Shown: positions 5,582-13,035, numbered from the stretch's first letter. The stretch: DNA of 41,065 nucleotides from Candidatus Pacearchaeota archaeon (GCA_002690445.1 NZER01000146.1:1-41065), one strand, 5' to 3'. Notes: generated by a model from the letters alone, not told the origin. Translations and numbers: made by a program.

Positions 5582-5902
5582 ATGAGTAAATTAAATAAGT
5601 TATCTAATAATGTCACAGAGAAAGAAGTTCAAGAGTATTTCCACGATTTGGGATATCATTCAATTAAGAGGGGTTGGCCCGATTTCTGTTTCTTCAAGGG
5701 CAAGGATATTATCTTCGTTGAAGTTAAGAGGTCAGACCAAAACACTATTAAAAGTCATCAAAGAAGAATAAAGAATATATTCAAAAAATTAGGTTTAGAC
5801 TATCGGGTCGCTTTCGGAATGAAAGATGGAAAACCTGATTATAAGCAAAGAGCTGGATTAAATAGACACCTAATAGATACAAAGGATATGGGACTCGTCT
5901 AA
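5582..5902 (+). CDS. VRR-NUC domain nuclease
   Basis: The 106-residue protein is a stand-alone VRR-NUC domain of the PD-(D/E)xK superfamily. The active site reads GWPDF (Asp34), then VEVK (Glu47, Lys49), followed by the conserved Gln60 in the KSHQRR segment. Such minimal enzymes in phages are structure-specific or Holliday-junction-type nucleases used in recombination or genome processing. The length fits a single domain. It is the first protein gene after the large RNA region and has no Shine-Dalgarno sequence (an AT-rich leader precedes ATG 5582). Confidence 0.85.
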   Translation: MSKLNKLSNNVTEKEVQEYFHDLGYHSIKRGWPDFCFFKGKDIIFVEVKRSDQNTIKSHQRRIKNIFKKLGLDYRVAFGMKDGKPDYKQRAGLNRHLIDTKDMGLV

Positions 5903-5939
5903 CCCGGAAGGGTATAAATAAAACAAAGTTTAAATAACT

Positions 5940-6476
5940 ATGAACAAAGAATTAAAAATAGGAGATAGATGTAGGGTGGTGGGAATGTACGAAGAAGGTA
6001 GAGTAGTTAAGATTATTGATTTTAGCGGTGACGGTTATCGTCTGGAGTTTCAGAATGGACAAAGAGATATTCTCACTGATGATGTTCTAGAACTCCTAGA
6101 ACCCTCCCTAGACACTCTCTTTGTTGGAGATGTGGTGGTTGATTTTGGGGTTGAGAAAAAGATATCGGGAATCTGCGGAGGCATTGTCTTCATAAAAGAA
6201 CTACCCATCAGAATTGGCGAGGATACATTTAAAGGAAAAGGGGCTGTTGTTGGTTATACGATTAAAGATTTAAAAGACAAAGGCTACACCCTAAAGCAGA
6301 GTCCTGAAGGCTCGGAGGATGATGTCTGTGAGGATAAAGGCCGACATTGCTGGGATCGTAATCATCCTTGTGTTGATTGTTGCTTTTGCCACGACCCAAA
6401 GTTAATAGAAATTGACGGCAAGAAATACAATAAATCTGATATATTGGAAAAGATAAAAGACTTAAAAGAGATATGA
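5940..6476 (+). CDS. Hypothetical protein with SH3-like start and Cys/His cluster
   Basis: The 178-residue protein begins with a KOW/SH3-like beta stretch (IGDRCRVV...GRVVKI, residues 6-25), continues with alternating beta-type segments, and has a dense Cys/His cluster near residues 132-152 (C, HC, C, CC, CHD) that could bind zinc, then a short charged helix. No family is recognised. It opens a run of small overlapping genes reaching 7339. Its stop overlaps the start of the next small membrane peptide (ATGA). Function unknown. Confidence 0.7.
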   Translation: MNKELKIGDRCRVVGMYEEGRVVKIIDFSGDGYRLEFQNGQRDILTDDVLELLEPSLDTLFVGDVVVDFGVEKKISGICGGIVFIKELPIRIGEDTFKGKGAVVGYTIKDLKDKGYTLKQSPEGSEDDVCEDKGRHCWDRNHPCVDCCFCHDPKLIEIDGKKYNKSDILEKIKDLKEI

Positions 6477-6562
6477 TACGAGAAATAATGCATATAACAT
6501 TTCTGTTAATGGTGATTGCAACAGCTATCGTACTTATATTCTTTCCATCAAGTTATGACTAA
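6473..6562 (+). CDS. 29-residue single-pass membrane peptide
   Basis: The ATG at 6473 overlaps the stop of the preceding gene (ATGA), and the frame ends inside the next gene's start (8-base overlap). The product is mostly one hydrophobic helix (about residues 7-24). Overlapping both neighbours in this way argues for translation by coupling. No family is recognised. Confidence 0.45.
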   Translation: MIREIMHITFLLMVIATAIVLIFFPSSYD

Positions 6563-6821
6563 AAAGACCAAAACATTTGATTGGAGAGAAGAGTTGGCTG
6601 ATCTAGCAGAGAAATACTGCAAACACGATGACAGAGAGCATAACAGTTGTCTCTGGCACATCTTTGAGCCATTCATAGAAAAGGCTATTAAAACCGAGAT
6701 AGCCGATGTCTTAGATAGAGCAAAAATAAATATCACTAAGAGAAGTAAAGTCGGAGGATTAATTGGAGTAGAAGTGGTCGAGTCAGAATTGCTTAAAATT
6801 TTTAAAGAATATGACAATTAA
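6555..6821 (+). CDS. Hypothetical 88-residue protein
   Basis: I chose ATG 6555 (MTKKTKTF...) over the upstream ATG 6516 because it fits the overlapping-gene pattern. The protein is mixed alpha/beta and charged, with Cys/His residues near 22-34 that may form one metal site. It overlaps the next gene by 11 bases. No family is recognised. Confidence 0.6.
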   Translation: MTKKTKTFDWREELADLAEKYCKHDDREHNSCLWHIFEPFIEKAIKTEIADVLDRAKINITKRSKVGGLIGVEVVESELLKIFKEYDN

Positions 6822-7119
6822 AGAAATAATCGAGAGTGGGATAAGGGGAGGCCATAAAGGAATTATGAATAAACACAAAGAAGAGATATTAGAATCTTTT
6901 AAGCTCGTGTCTTCCAAATTTGAGAATAAGAAACTCATTGAAGAATGGTTAATGGATATGCTAGATATCTATGCAGAGGAGATGTTGATGGAGTGTTTGC
7001 CTGATAGAAAAGAGCCTGACTGCTCAGAGAATGAGAAGCTAGACTGCACTCCTACCTGTGGACATAATAGCTGCCGCCAACGAACTCTAGACAACTTTAA
7101 GAAGCTAAAAGATGAATAA
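6811..7119 (+). CDS. Hypothetical 102-residue helical protein with Cys-rich tail
   Basis: The N-terminal two thirds is charged and helical. The last third has five cysteines and a histidine (C in DCSE, DCTPTCGHNSC) that look like a zinc site. Overlaps of 11 and 8 bases with its neighbours place it in the same operon. No known family is recognised. Confidence 0.6.
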   Translation: MTIKEIIESGIRGGHKGIMNKHKEEILESFKLVSSKFENKKLIEEWLMDMLDIYAEEMLMECLPDRKEPDCSENEKLDCTPTCGHNSCRQRTLDNFKKLKDE

Positions 7120-7339
7120 ACTCGACGAACTCCAACAAAGAACCAAACAATGGGCTCAAGGCAAAGACGTTGAGTTTGAAGAATACATTGATGAACCTTG
7201 GAAAGAACCTTTTATTAGATCCTCGCCGACTTTCTTTAACAGAATATTTAACTACTGTCCTAGATGCAAAAACATCAAAACAAGAAACTCAAAAACGTGT
7301 AAACCATGCATGTGGAAAGAGAGAAAGTTATCCACATAA
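7112..7339 (+). CDS. Small zinc-ribbon-like protein
   Basis: The 75-residue protein has an acidic N-terminal half and a C-terminal CPRC...CKPC pair (about residues 49-66) with basic flanks, the form of a zinc ribbon that may touch nucleic acid. It overlaps the preceding gene by 8 bases. It ends 6 bases before the -35 region of the next promoter, closing this gene run. Specific function unknown. Confidence 0.55.
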   Translation: MNKLDELQQRTKQWAQGKDVEFEEYIDEPWKEPFIRSSPTFFNRIFNYCPRCKNIKTRNSKTCKPCMWKERKLST

Positions 7340-7372
7340 TGACATTGACAAATGATGTCAAAGTGATATATT
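7340..7372 (+). promoter_or_regulatory. Promoter with overlapping dyad operator
   Basis: TTGACA (7345-7350), a 16-base spacer and TATATT (7367-7372) with the extended TGA before it form a strong promoter. Two dyads overlie the -35: TTGACA-5-TGTCAA (7345-7361) and TGACAT-9-ATGTCA (7340-7360). This looks like a repressor or activator site. Predicted start near 7379. Confidence 0.65.
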
Positions 7373-7382
7373 TACAGAGTAA

Positions 7383-7440
7383 GACTTGCGGTGCTAAACT
7401 TTATCAAGAGAGCCACCGTTCCCGCAAGTCCGGTGGTTTT
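7383..7440 (+). ncRNA. H-type pseudoknot leader with terminator-like end
   Basis: GACTTGCGG (7383-7391) is perfectly complementary to CCGCAAGTC (7422-7430), which lies in the loop of the hairpin CCACCG (7413-7418)/CGGTGG (7431-7436); TTTT follows. The two stems interlock as an H-type pseudoknot with adjacent 3' strands, or act as alternatives. It begins about 5 bases after the predicted transcription start and precedes ATG 7475, so it is a leader switch or a small RNA. Confidence 0.6.
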
Positions 7441-7474
7441 CGTTTAAGGTCGATACAAATCAATAAACAAACTT

Positions 7475-7597
7475 ATGAACGAACTAAATCAATTAGTAGA
7501 AGTGTGTGAAGCACTTGAAGGATGTATGACACCGGAGATCTATCAACTCTTAGAGATGATCTATCAATTACAAGCTCTATTACAAACATTAATTTAG
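7475..7597 (+). CDS. 40-residue helical peptide
   Basis: The frame from ATG 7475 gives a Leu/Glu/Gln-rich helical peptide with no membrane segment, ending one base before the sigma-like gene. It is the first open frame after the pseudoknot leader. There is no Shine-Dalgarno sequence. It could be a leader peptide or a small binding partner of the sigma-like protein; no family is recognised. Confidence 0.45.
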   Translation: MNELNQLVEVCEALEGCMTPEIYQLLEMIYQLQALLQTLI

Positions 7598-7598
7598 T

Positions 7599-8033
7599 AT
7601 GAAAATCACTCAAGAGGAGGCCAAGAGATTCTTTCATTTATCAGAAGAAATCACTAAGAGAAGGCATGAGACGAGGGTATTTCAAAGAGAGTTGTGGGAG
7701 ATAATCAAAAAGACAAGAGGACTACTTACTCCCAGAGAGTACAAGATAATTAGAATGAGGTTTCACGAAAAAAAGACCCTCGATGAAGTTAAAGTAGTCT
7801 TCGAGGTGACTAGAGAAAGAATCAAGCAGATAGAGAGCAAAGCACTCGTTAGATTAAAAGAATATTCTAATCAAATAAACAAAACTATGAGTCATCCACA
7901 AACAGATAACTTTGAGGAGTCTAAGTTTGAAGCTATGGTAGAGGCAGGTCTATCTCCAGCTGGGAAGGACGAAGAGGGAGAGCAACAGTTCATTGGTACG
8001 GCTAAAGAATGGGATAAAGCTAACAATGAATAA
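7599..8033 (+). CDS. Sigma factor region 4-like protein
   Basis: The 144-residue protein contains a clear sigma-70 region 4: LTPREYKIIRMRF at about residues 43-55 and the helix-turn-helix with the hallmark VTRERIKQIESKAL near 70-83. In RpoD this domain binds the -35 element and the RNA polymerase flap tip. Regions 1-3 are absent, so it cannot act as a full sigma factor. It may replace or block host sigma region 4 or act as a transcription activator. The C-terminal 55 residues are acidic and unrelated to sigma. It is transcribed from the dyad-controlled promoter at 7345. Its presence fits the many extended -10 promoters here that lack a -35. Confidence 0.8.
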   Translation: MKITQEEAKRFFHLSEEITKRRHETRVFQRELWEIIKKTRGLLTPREYKIIRMRFHEKKTLDEVKVVFEVTRERIKQIESKALVRLKEYSNQINKTMSHPQTDNFEESKFEAMVEAGLSPAGKDEEGEQQFIGTAKEWDKANNE

Positions 8034-8283
8034 ATTATTTTCGGCGGACGAGGTTAATAAAGGATTAACCAAGTGCCCCTGCGGAGGCGAGAAAGAAGGC
8101 TGGCAGAAACTATGCCTTAAATGTTATAAAAAGGATAAAGGCGATGATCGCACCGAACAAATCGCTTATGCCCAATCTTGGAACTTATCGGTTGCCTGGT
8201 TAGCTTACAAGACGAGTATGACCAAGAGCGACCTAGAGAAGTGGCAAAAATACTTTTACGAGAAACTAACAAATAGAAATTAA
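8026..8283 (+). CDS. Small zinc-binding hypothetical protein
   Basis: I chose ATG 8026 (8-base overlap with the sigma-like gene) over an upstream ATG at 7993. The 85-residue protein has CPC...CLKC (about residues 17-33) as a likely zinc site and a helical, Trp-rich second half. No family is recognised. Its place beside the sigma-like gene suggests an early regulatory role, but that is only context. Confidence 0.55.
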   Translation: MNKLFSADEVNKGLTKCPCGGEKEGWQKLCLKCYKKDKGDDRTEQIAYAQSWNLSVAWLAYKTSMTKSDLEKWQKYFYEKLTNRN

Positions 8284-8287
8284 TAAT

Positions 8288-8680
8288 ATGAAAACAATAA
8301 TATTTAATTTATTAGTAGCGTTGATAATCCTAGTTTTGTTTTGGTGGTTGTTCTTTTACATTGGTTGGTATAGTGGATATTCTGATGGGGAACGAACAGG
8401 TGAGGTTTATAAATTCTCAAAGAAAGGCCTGTTTTGGAAGTCGTGGGAAGGTGAGATGTATCTTGGAGGGGTTAGTAGAGACTCAGAGGGTGGATTGGTA
8501 CTGGATAAATTCAGATTTTCTATTCCCGTATCTCAGGAATCTGAAAAAATAGAGTTGATAGAAAAGTTAAGAGAATGTGGACAACAACGTGCTATTTGCA
8601 CCATTGAGTATGAGGAGTGGTTTAAAGGTCCGATACAACAATCGACTGGTTACACCGTATCTGGTGTAAAGAAAAAATAA
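8288..8680 (+). CDS. Membrane-anchored hypothetical protein
   Basis: The 130-residue protein starts with one strong membrane helix (about residues 4-28), followed by a soluble domain with beta-type segments and a conserved-looking Cys/Glu region (CGQQRAICTIEYEEW near 96-110). The form matches small phage and conjugative-element membrane proteins of unknown role. It is translated from an SD-less ATG 4 bases after the upstream stop and precedes an OB-fold-like gene by 1 base. Confidence 0.65.
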   Translation: MKTIIFNLLVALIILVLFWWLFFYIGWYSGYSDGERTGEVYKFSKKGLFWKSWEGEMYLGGVSRDSEGGLVLDKFRFSIPVSQESEKIELIEKLRECGQQRAICTIEYEEWFKGPIQQSTGYTVSGVKKK

Positions 8681-8681
8681 T

Positions 8682-9008
8682 ATGCCGTGGAAAAAAGTGG
8701 AAATTAAACCAGACGGTCTTACACAGGCCTGGAAACCAGAACTAAAAGGACAATCAGTCGAGGGAAAGCTCACAGGCGTTAAAACAGGCCTAGGATCGAA
8801 TGACAGCACCCTTTATGAGCTAGATGAGGGTAAGACCTCTTTCTGGGGTAGTACCGTCTTAGACAGGAAGATGAGCTATGTAAAAGAAGGAGACAGAGTC
8901 AAGATCGAGTACCTTGGTATGGTAGAGAATCCCAAGAACGGAAGAACCTACAAAGACTGGGATGTTTACATCGATGACATCGAGATAAACGCGCAACCTC
9001 AATTTTAA
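8682..9008 (+). CDS. OB-fold-like protein, candidate ssDNA-binding protein
   Basis: The 108-residue protein shows an OB-type strand pattern: a region with GKLTGVKTGLGSND, a central aromatic strand (SFWGSTVLDRKM), then GDRVKIEYLGMVE and a final strand WDVYIDDIEI with an acidic, aromatic end. Several phage single-strand-binding proteins have this layout. It sits among nuclease genes, which fits recombination or replication support. No primase or polymerase is nearby. The family call is by pattern, not by a matched signature. Confidence 0.55.
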   Translation: MPWKKVEIKPDGLTQAWKPELKGQSVEGKLTGVKTGLGSNDSTLYELDEGKTSFWGSTVLDRKMSYVKEGDRVKIEYLGMVENPKNGRTYKDWDVYIDDIEINAQPQF

Positions 9009-9010
9009 CA

Positions 9011-9097
9011 ATGAACTTCTTATTAGGAATCATATTCGGCTATGTCTTAGCAATATTGATGAGAGAACTAATCGACAGTGTTACCGTTGATAAGTGA
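9011..9097 (+). CDS. 28-residue single-pass membrane peptide
   Basis: The frame from ATG 9011 encodes one hydrophobic helix (about residues 2-17) and a short acidic tail. Its stop overlaps the GTG start of the nuclease gene (GTGA), so coupled translation is likely. No family is recognised. Confidence 0.45.
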   Translation: MNFLLGIIFGYVLAILMRELIDSVTVDK

Positions 9098-9393
9098 ACA
9101 AGTCAGCTAAAGGACACAGGAACGAACTCAAGGCCAAGAAGATCCTGGAGAATTCAGGATACAACGTAGTCAAGAAGGTACACACTAGACATGATCCAGG
9201 AGACTTCTTTGGGATCTTTGACCTTATGGCTGTTAATCAGAATGGATGGAGACTCATCCAGGTAAAAAGCAACAAGAGAGAGAAACCAGCAGAGAGAGAG
9301 GAAATAGAACTTTTCACTGTACCTATCAATAGCACCAAAGAAGTATGGGTGTTCAAAGACAGGATCAAAGAACCAATCATACATGTTTTATAA
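9094..9393 (+). CDS. Hjc-like PD-(D/E)xK nuclease
   Basis: The GTG start overlaps the upstream stop. The 99-residue protein follows the Holliday-junction resolvase/VRR-like plan: KGHRNE (Glu11), IFDLMAV (Asp43) and LIQVK (Gln56, Lys58). The usual second acidic residue of the (D/E)xK motif is Gln here, a variant present in some members of the superfamily; activity is therefore likely but not certain. It is the second small nuclease in the early region. It overlaps the sugar-transferase gene by 11 bases, so the polysaccharide cassette is fused to the end of the early operon. Confidence 0.7.
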   Translation: MNKSAKGHRNELKAKKILENSGYNVVKKVHTRHDPGDFFGIFDLMAVNQNGWRLIQVKSNKREKPAEREEIELFTVPINSTKEVWVFKDRIKEPIIHVL

Positions 9394-9865
9394 ATCTACA
9401 AGGATTGGAAAGAATGGAAAACCATTCACACTTTTTAAAATAAAAACAATGAAAGATGGAGATGGCCCTTCATCTACCTCAGCAGATGACCCAAGGATAA
9501 CTAAAGTCGGTCATTGGCTAAGGAAGTATAAGCTAGACGAACTCGCCCAACTTTGGAACATCATCAAGAGAGACATGAACTTCGTCGGACCCCGACCAGA
9601 AGTGCCAGAAGTAATAGACTTGATGACAGATCAAGAGAAACGTGTAATTCTTAGCGTACGACCCGGATTAACAGATCTCGCATCTCTGTGGAACTCCAAT
9701 GAGGAAGAGGTGCTTAAGGGTAGTCAAGATCCACATCAAGACTACCTAAACATAATCTGGCCAACTAAAAAGAAGCTACAAATAGAATATATTAATAAAC
9801 GCAGTATATGGCTCGACCTGAAGATAATAATCAAAACAATCTTAAAGATATTTGTAAGAAGGTAA
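9383..9865 (+). CDS. Bacterial sugar transferase domain (initiating phosphoglycosyl transferase), N-terminus missing
   Basis: The 160-residue protein matches the catalytic core of monotopic phosphoglycosyl transferases (WcaJ/PglC type, PF02397): RIGKNGKPFTLFKIKTM (7-23), ADDPRITKVGHWLRK, the catalytic Asp-Glu in KLDELAQLWN (Asp52-Glu53) and VGPRPE (68-73). Such enzymes move a sugar-phosphate from a UDP-sugar to undecaprenyl phosphate and start glycan assembly. The N-terminal re-entrant membrane helix that normally precedes FYK is absent; the frame starts inside the upstream nuclease gene. A host partner may supply the anchor, or the gene may be crippled. Confidence 0.8.
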   Translation: MFYKSTRIGKNGKPFTLFKIKTMKDGDGPSSTSADDPRITKVGHWLRKYKLDELAQLWNIIKRDMNFVGPRPEVPEVIDLMTDQEKRVILSVRPGLTDLASLWNSNEEEVLKGSQDPHQDYLNIIWPTKKKLQIEYINKRSIWLDLKIIIKTILKIFVRR

Positions 9866-10599
9866 GGCGTGATATTGTCGAACTCCTTTACAAAGCTCAG
9901 ACCTGCCACCTAGGTAGCGATCTCTCTATTGTGGAGATATTAGTGGCACTATATTTCAATGTAATGACCCCAGAGGATAGATTCATCCTTAGCAAGGGCC
10001 ATGGTGCTGCAGCCCTATACGCAGTCTTAGCAGAGAAGGGACACTTCGATTTTAAAGAGGTAATGGAATCATATGGAAAACCGGATACGAAATTTCTTAA
10101 TTTGGTTAATAGCGACGTACCTGGTGTTGAATTTTCTACTGGGGCGTTGGGTCATGGACTTCCTGTTGCTGTGGGATTAGCCCTAGCCAAGAAGCGATGG
10201 AATGAACCCGGCAAAGTATTCTGCCTCATCTCAGATGGAGAACTAGATTGCGGCACTACCTGGGAATCAGCACTCTTTGCTGCTCATCACAAGCTAACAA
10301 ACTTAGTGCTCATTATTGATAACAATCGGATCCAGGCCTGTGGAGAGAAGATGGGCATCATGAATGTATATCCCATAGCACCTAAGTTCGGAGCTTTTGG
10401 CTGGGGTATCTGGTCGGGAGATGGCCATGACACGACTGCCTTAATCACTGGAATGAATCAACCACGATCTCTTCCAACAGTTTTAATAGCGGACACAGTC
10501 AAAGGTAAAGGAGTCGACTTCGCTGAGAACAATAACGAGTGGCATTATAATAATTTAAATGAGGAGTTATATAAACGAGCTATGAAACAAAATGCCTAA
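9808..10599 (+). CDS. Transketolase, N-terminal (pyrophosphate-binding) subunit
   Basis: The 263-residue protein matches the thiamine-diphosphate PP domain of transketolases: SKGHGAAALYA at 62-72, GALGHGLPVAVG near 112-123 and the ThDP/metal motif SDGEL...TTWE followed by IIDNN. Split transketolases are common in archaea, some bacteria and sugar-biosynthesis clusters, and work as a pair with the next gene. The ATG at 9808 overlaps the sugar-transferase gene by 58 bases; no closer in-frame start is visible. The likely role is 2-carbon transfer to make a modified sugar, but the substrate is unknown. Confidence 0.85.
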   Translation: MARPEDNNQNNLKDICKKVRRDIVELLYKAQTCHLGSDLSIVEILVALYFNVMTPEDRFILSKGHGAAALYAVLAEKGHFDFKEVMESYGKPDTKFLNLVNSDVPGVEFSTGALGHGLPVAVGLALAKKRWNEPGKVFCLISDGELDCGTTWESALFAAHHKLTNLVLIIDNNRIQACGEKMGIMNVYPIAPKFGAFGWGIWSGDGHDTTALITGMNQPRSLPTVLIADTVKGKGVDFAENNNEWHYNNLNEELYKRAMKQNA

Positions 10600-10616
10600 A
10601 GGATTTCAAAAAGGGA

Positions 10617-11129
10617 ATGATGTCACATACAAATACACAGAGGCACAATAGCCGAGCCCGCTTTTTCCAAGGTCTAATAAAATTAGCGGAAAAAGATAGC
10701 AGCATCATATTACTCACGAACGACGTGGGTTATTCGTTCGTAGAAAAATTTGCCCAACTTTATCCCAAGCAGTTCCTTAACTGTGGAATCATGGAACAGA
10801 CAATCACCGGCATAGCGGCAGGATTAGCCCTGGCAGGCAAGAAGCCTTACTACTACAGCATGATCCCCTTTGTAATCATGAGGAACTATGAGCAACTTAG
10901 GAACGATATTCTCCTTCAAGGCCTGAACGTTAAACTAGTAGCTGTGCAAGGTGGAGAGTCATATAAGTTCCTCGGTGAGAGCCATAATATGGTCTGTGAT
11001 GATGAAGACATAAAACTTCTGACTCACCTACCGGTAGATATTTATATACCAGGAGAAGAAGGTGACGTCGTTGAGAAGACAGTCGAGGCGACATACAACA
11101 TCCAGAAACCTGCATATATCAGACTGTGA
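10617..11129 (+). CDS. Transketolase pyrimidine-binding subunit, short form
   Basis: The 170-residue protein matches the Pyr domain of transketolase-type enzymes, with IMEQTITGIAAGLALAGKKP carrying the catalytic Glu that activates ThDP, and a VQGGESY segment. Full C-terminal subunits have about 310 residues, including a last Rossmann-like domain that is entirely absent here. It would pair with the upstream PP subunit to form the active site. ATG 10617 or 10620 could be the start. Its TGA stop overlaps the GTG start of the dehydratase gene. Confidence 0.8.
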   Translation: MMSHTNTQRHNSRARFFQGLIKLAEKDSSIILLTNDVGYSFVEKFAQLYPKQFLNCGIMEQTITGIAAGLALAGKKPYYYSMIPFVIMRNYEQLRNDILLQGLNVKLVAVQGGESYKFLGESHNMVCDDEDIKLLTHLPVDIYIPGEEGDVVEKTVEATYNIQKPAYIRL

Positions 11130-11947
11130 TTAAAAACAAGAGAATCTTAGTCACCGGAGCATCAGGCTCTATAGGGTCCGAACTTTGTTCTCAGTTATCT
11201 AAAAGAAACAAGGTCTTTGGATTAGACATCAACGAGATGGAGATGCACCGACTGAAGAGAGACCTAGGGATAGCAGGAAGAGTTGGTGACATCAGGAACA
11301 GAGAGACCTTAAGGAATGTATTCGATGACTTTAAGCCGGAGGTTGTGTTTCATGCCGCAGCATATAAAAGCGTTGATATGATGGAGTACGTCCCAGAGGA
11401 GGCCATCAGCACCAACGTACTTGGAACCCTCAACGTCCTAGACTACTCTAAGATATACGAGGTAGACAGGTTTGTGTTCATCAGCACAGACAAGGTAGTC
11501 AACGCCAAGTCCATTATGGGTAAGACCAAGAGCTTAGGTGAGACCATGACGGTCAACTCCGGGAAGGGATACATGGCAGTTAGATTCGGTAACGTGATAG
11601 GGAGTAGAGGTAGCCTGATGGAGATATGGGAGAACCAGATAAACAGCGGAGGCCCACTAACAATCACTGATGAGAGAATGGAGAGATTCTTTATGACAAT
11701 CCCTGAAGCAGTAGGGCTAGTAACTAAAGCAGCTGAGATTGGTAAGGGAGGTGAGATCATATGCTTTGAGATGGGAAAACCGGTTAGTATCCTAGAGCTA
11801 GCCAAGGAGATTATTAATAAACTAGGAAGGAATACACCAATAGAGGTCATTGGCAATAGAGGAGGTGAGGTCCTCAAAGAAGAGCTAATGACAGTCGAAG
11901 AACAGAAAGTCGCAGTTAAAAAAGGAGACTATTACATAATAAAATGA
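11126..11947 (+). CDS. Nucleotide-sugar 4,6-dehydratase, FlaA1/CapD type
   Basis: The 273-residue extended SDR starts at GTG 11126, overlapping the previous stop. It has the Rossmann motif TGASGSIG (about 10-17), the family block HAAAYKSVDMMEYVPEEAI and the catalytic region FISTDKVV...MGKTKSLGE, in which the usual SDR Tyr is Met, as in FlaA1, PglF and CapD dehydratases. These convert UDP-GlcNAc to UDP-4-keto-6-deoxy sugars, some with C5 inversion. The membrane half found in PglF/WbpM is absent, so it is the soluble type. It feeds surface sugar synthesis together with the neighbouring aminotransferase. Confidence 0.85.
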   Translation: MIKNKRILVTGASGSIGSELCSQLSKRNKVFGLDINEMEMHRLKRDLGIAGRVGDIRNRETLRNVFDDFKPEVVFHAAAYKSVDMMEYVPEEAISTNVLGTLNVLDYSKIYEVDRFVFISTDKVVNAKSIMGKTKSLGETMTVNSGKGYMAVRFGNVIGSRGSLMEIWENQINSGGPLTITDERMERFFMTIPEAVGLVTKAAEIGKGGEIICFEMGKPVSILELAKEIINKLGRNTPIEVIGNRGGEVLKEELMTVEEQKVAVKKGDYYIIK

Positions 11948-13035
11948 AAGTACCATTTGTAGATTTTAAAAAGAGTTACGCTAAGTTACGCAGTGAAATG
12001 CTACCAGCAATAGATAGGGTATTAGGAGAGGGCAACTTAATACTAAGAGAAGACGTTGAGGAGTTTGAGGAGAACCTAGCCAAATACGTCGGCACTAGAT
12101 ACGCAGTCGGAGTCAATTCAGGGACAGACGCTCTGTATTTAGCACTTAGAGCCGCTGGAGTTAGAGAGGGAGACGAGGTTATAACTGTCTCTCATACCTT
12201 CATTGCCACAATAGAAGCTATTGTCAGGGTAGGAGCTAAGCCAGTCCTAGTAGATATAGGAGAGGACTACCTCATGGATGTAGCTCAGGTCGCGTCACTT
12301 ATAACCGATAGGACTAGAGCGATCATCCCTGTTCACCTATCCGGTGATGTCTGTGATATGGCAGCCCTATTCCTAGTAGCAGCTCAGGCAGAGCACACTA
12401 TTCATATCATTGAAGATTCGGCTCAGGCACTAGGAGCCAAGTCAAAGGAGAGCAAAGCTGGTTCTATGGGACTAGCCGGCTGCTTCAGCTTCTATCCTGC
12501 GAAACTCCTTGGGGGCTACGGAGATGGAGGAGCAATCACCACTAACAGTCTCAAGATGTACGAGGAGATCAAGAAGTTAAGAAACCACTACTACATAGGC
12601 AAAGGAACTAAGGATGATATGGTGAAATTCGGAGTCAATAGCCGCTTGGATAACATCCATGCCGCGGCCCTTAACATAAAGCTTAAACACATCGACGACT
12701 ATATCGAACGACGCAAAGAGATAGCTCGAATGTATGACGAGGGACTTAAATCGATAGCACATCTTGTCCTGCCAATAGAAAGAGGGGTCTATCAAGATTA
12801 CGTTGTTCGTGCTGAAGACAGAGACGAGCTTAGAGACTTTCTAACTAAAGAAGGGGTTGAAACTCTAGGTGGCGATATAGTTCCTAATCATCTATACAAA
12901 GGCCTTAACCTAGACTTTGAGTTGCCTAATACAGAGAAATACACAGCAGAGTTCCTAAGACTACCCTGCAACCCTGAATTAGAGAATGAAGAGGTGAACT
13001 ACGTTATAGACAGAATCAAACTGTTCTATGAATAA
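11944..13035 (+). CDS. DegT/DnrJ/EryC1 sugar aminotransferase (WbpE-like)
   Basis: The 363-residue PLP enzyme has the family's full length. Visible marks are NSGTDALYLAL (57-69), EDSAQALGA with the PLP-contacting Asp158, and the Schiff-base lysine in SFYPAKLLGGYGDGG (Lys187). It transfers an amino group from glutamate to a keto sugar nucleotide. Next to a Gfo/Idh/MocA dehydrogenase, and with a WbpD-like acetyltransferase encoded elsewhere in the window, it most resembles WbpE/WlbC, which aminates the 3-keto position of UDP-GlcNAc-uronic acid. It overlaps both neighbours by 4-8 bases. Confidence 0.9.
   Translation: MKVPFVDFKKSYAKLRSEMLPAIDRVLGEGNLILREDVEEFEENLAKYVGTRYAVGVNSGTDALYLALRAAGVREGDEVITVSHTFIATIEAIVRVGAKPVLVDIGEDYLMDVAQVASLITDRTRAIIPVHLSGDVCDMAALFLVAAQAEHTIHIIEDSAQALGAKSKESKAGSMGLAGCFSFYPAKLLGGYGDGGAITTNSLKMYEEIKKLRNHYYIGKGTKDDMVKFGVNSRLDNIHAAALNIKLKHIDDYIERRKEIARMYDEGLKSIAHLVLPIERGVYQDYVVRAEDRDELRDFLTKEGVETLGGDIVPNHLYKGLNLDFELPNTEKYTAEFLRLPCNPELENEEVNYVIDRIKLFYE

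Noticed and set aside
11443..11877. Minus-strand open frame of 144 codons
   Set aside because: Antisense to the dehydratase gene, which has clear motifs on the + strand.
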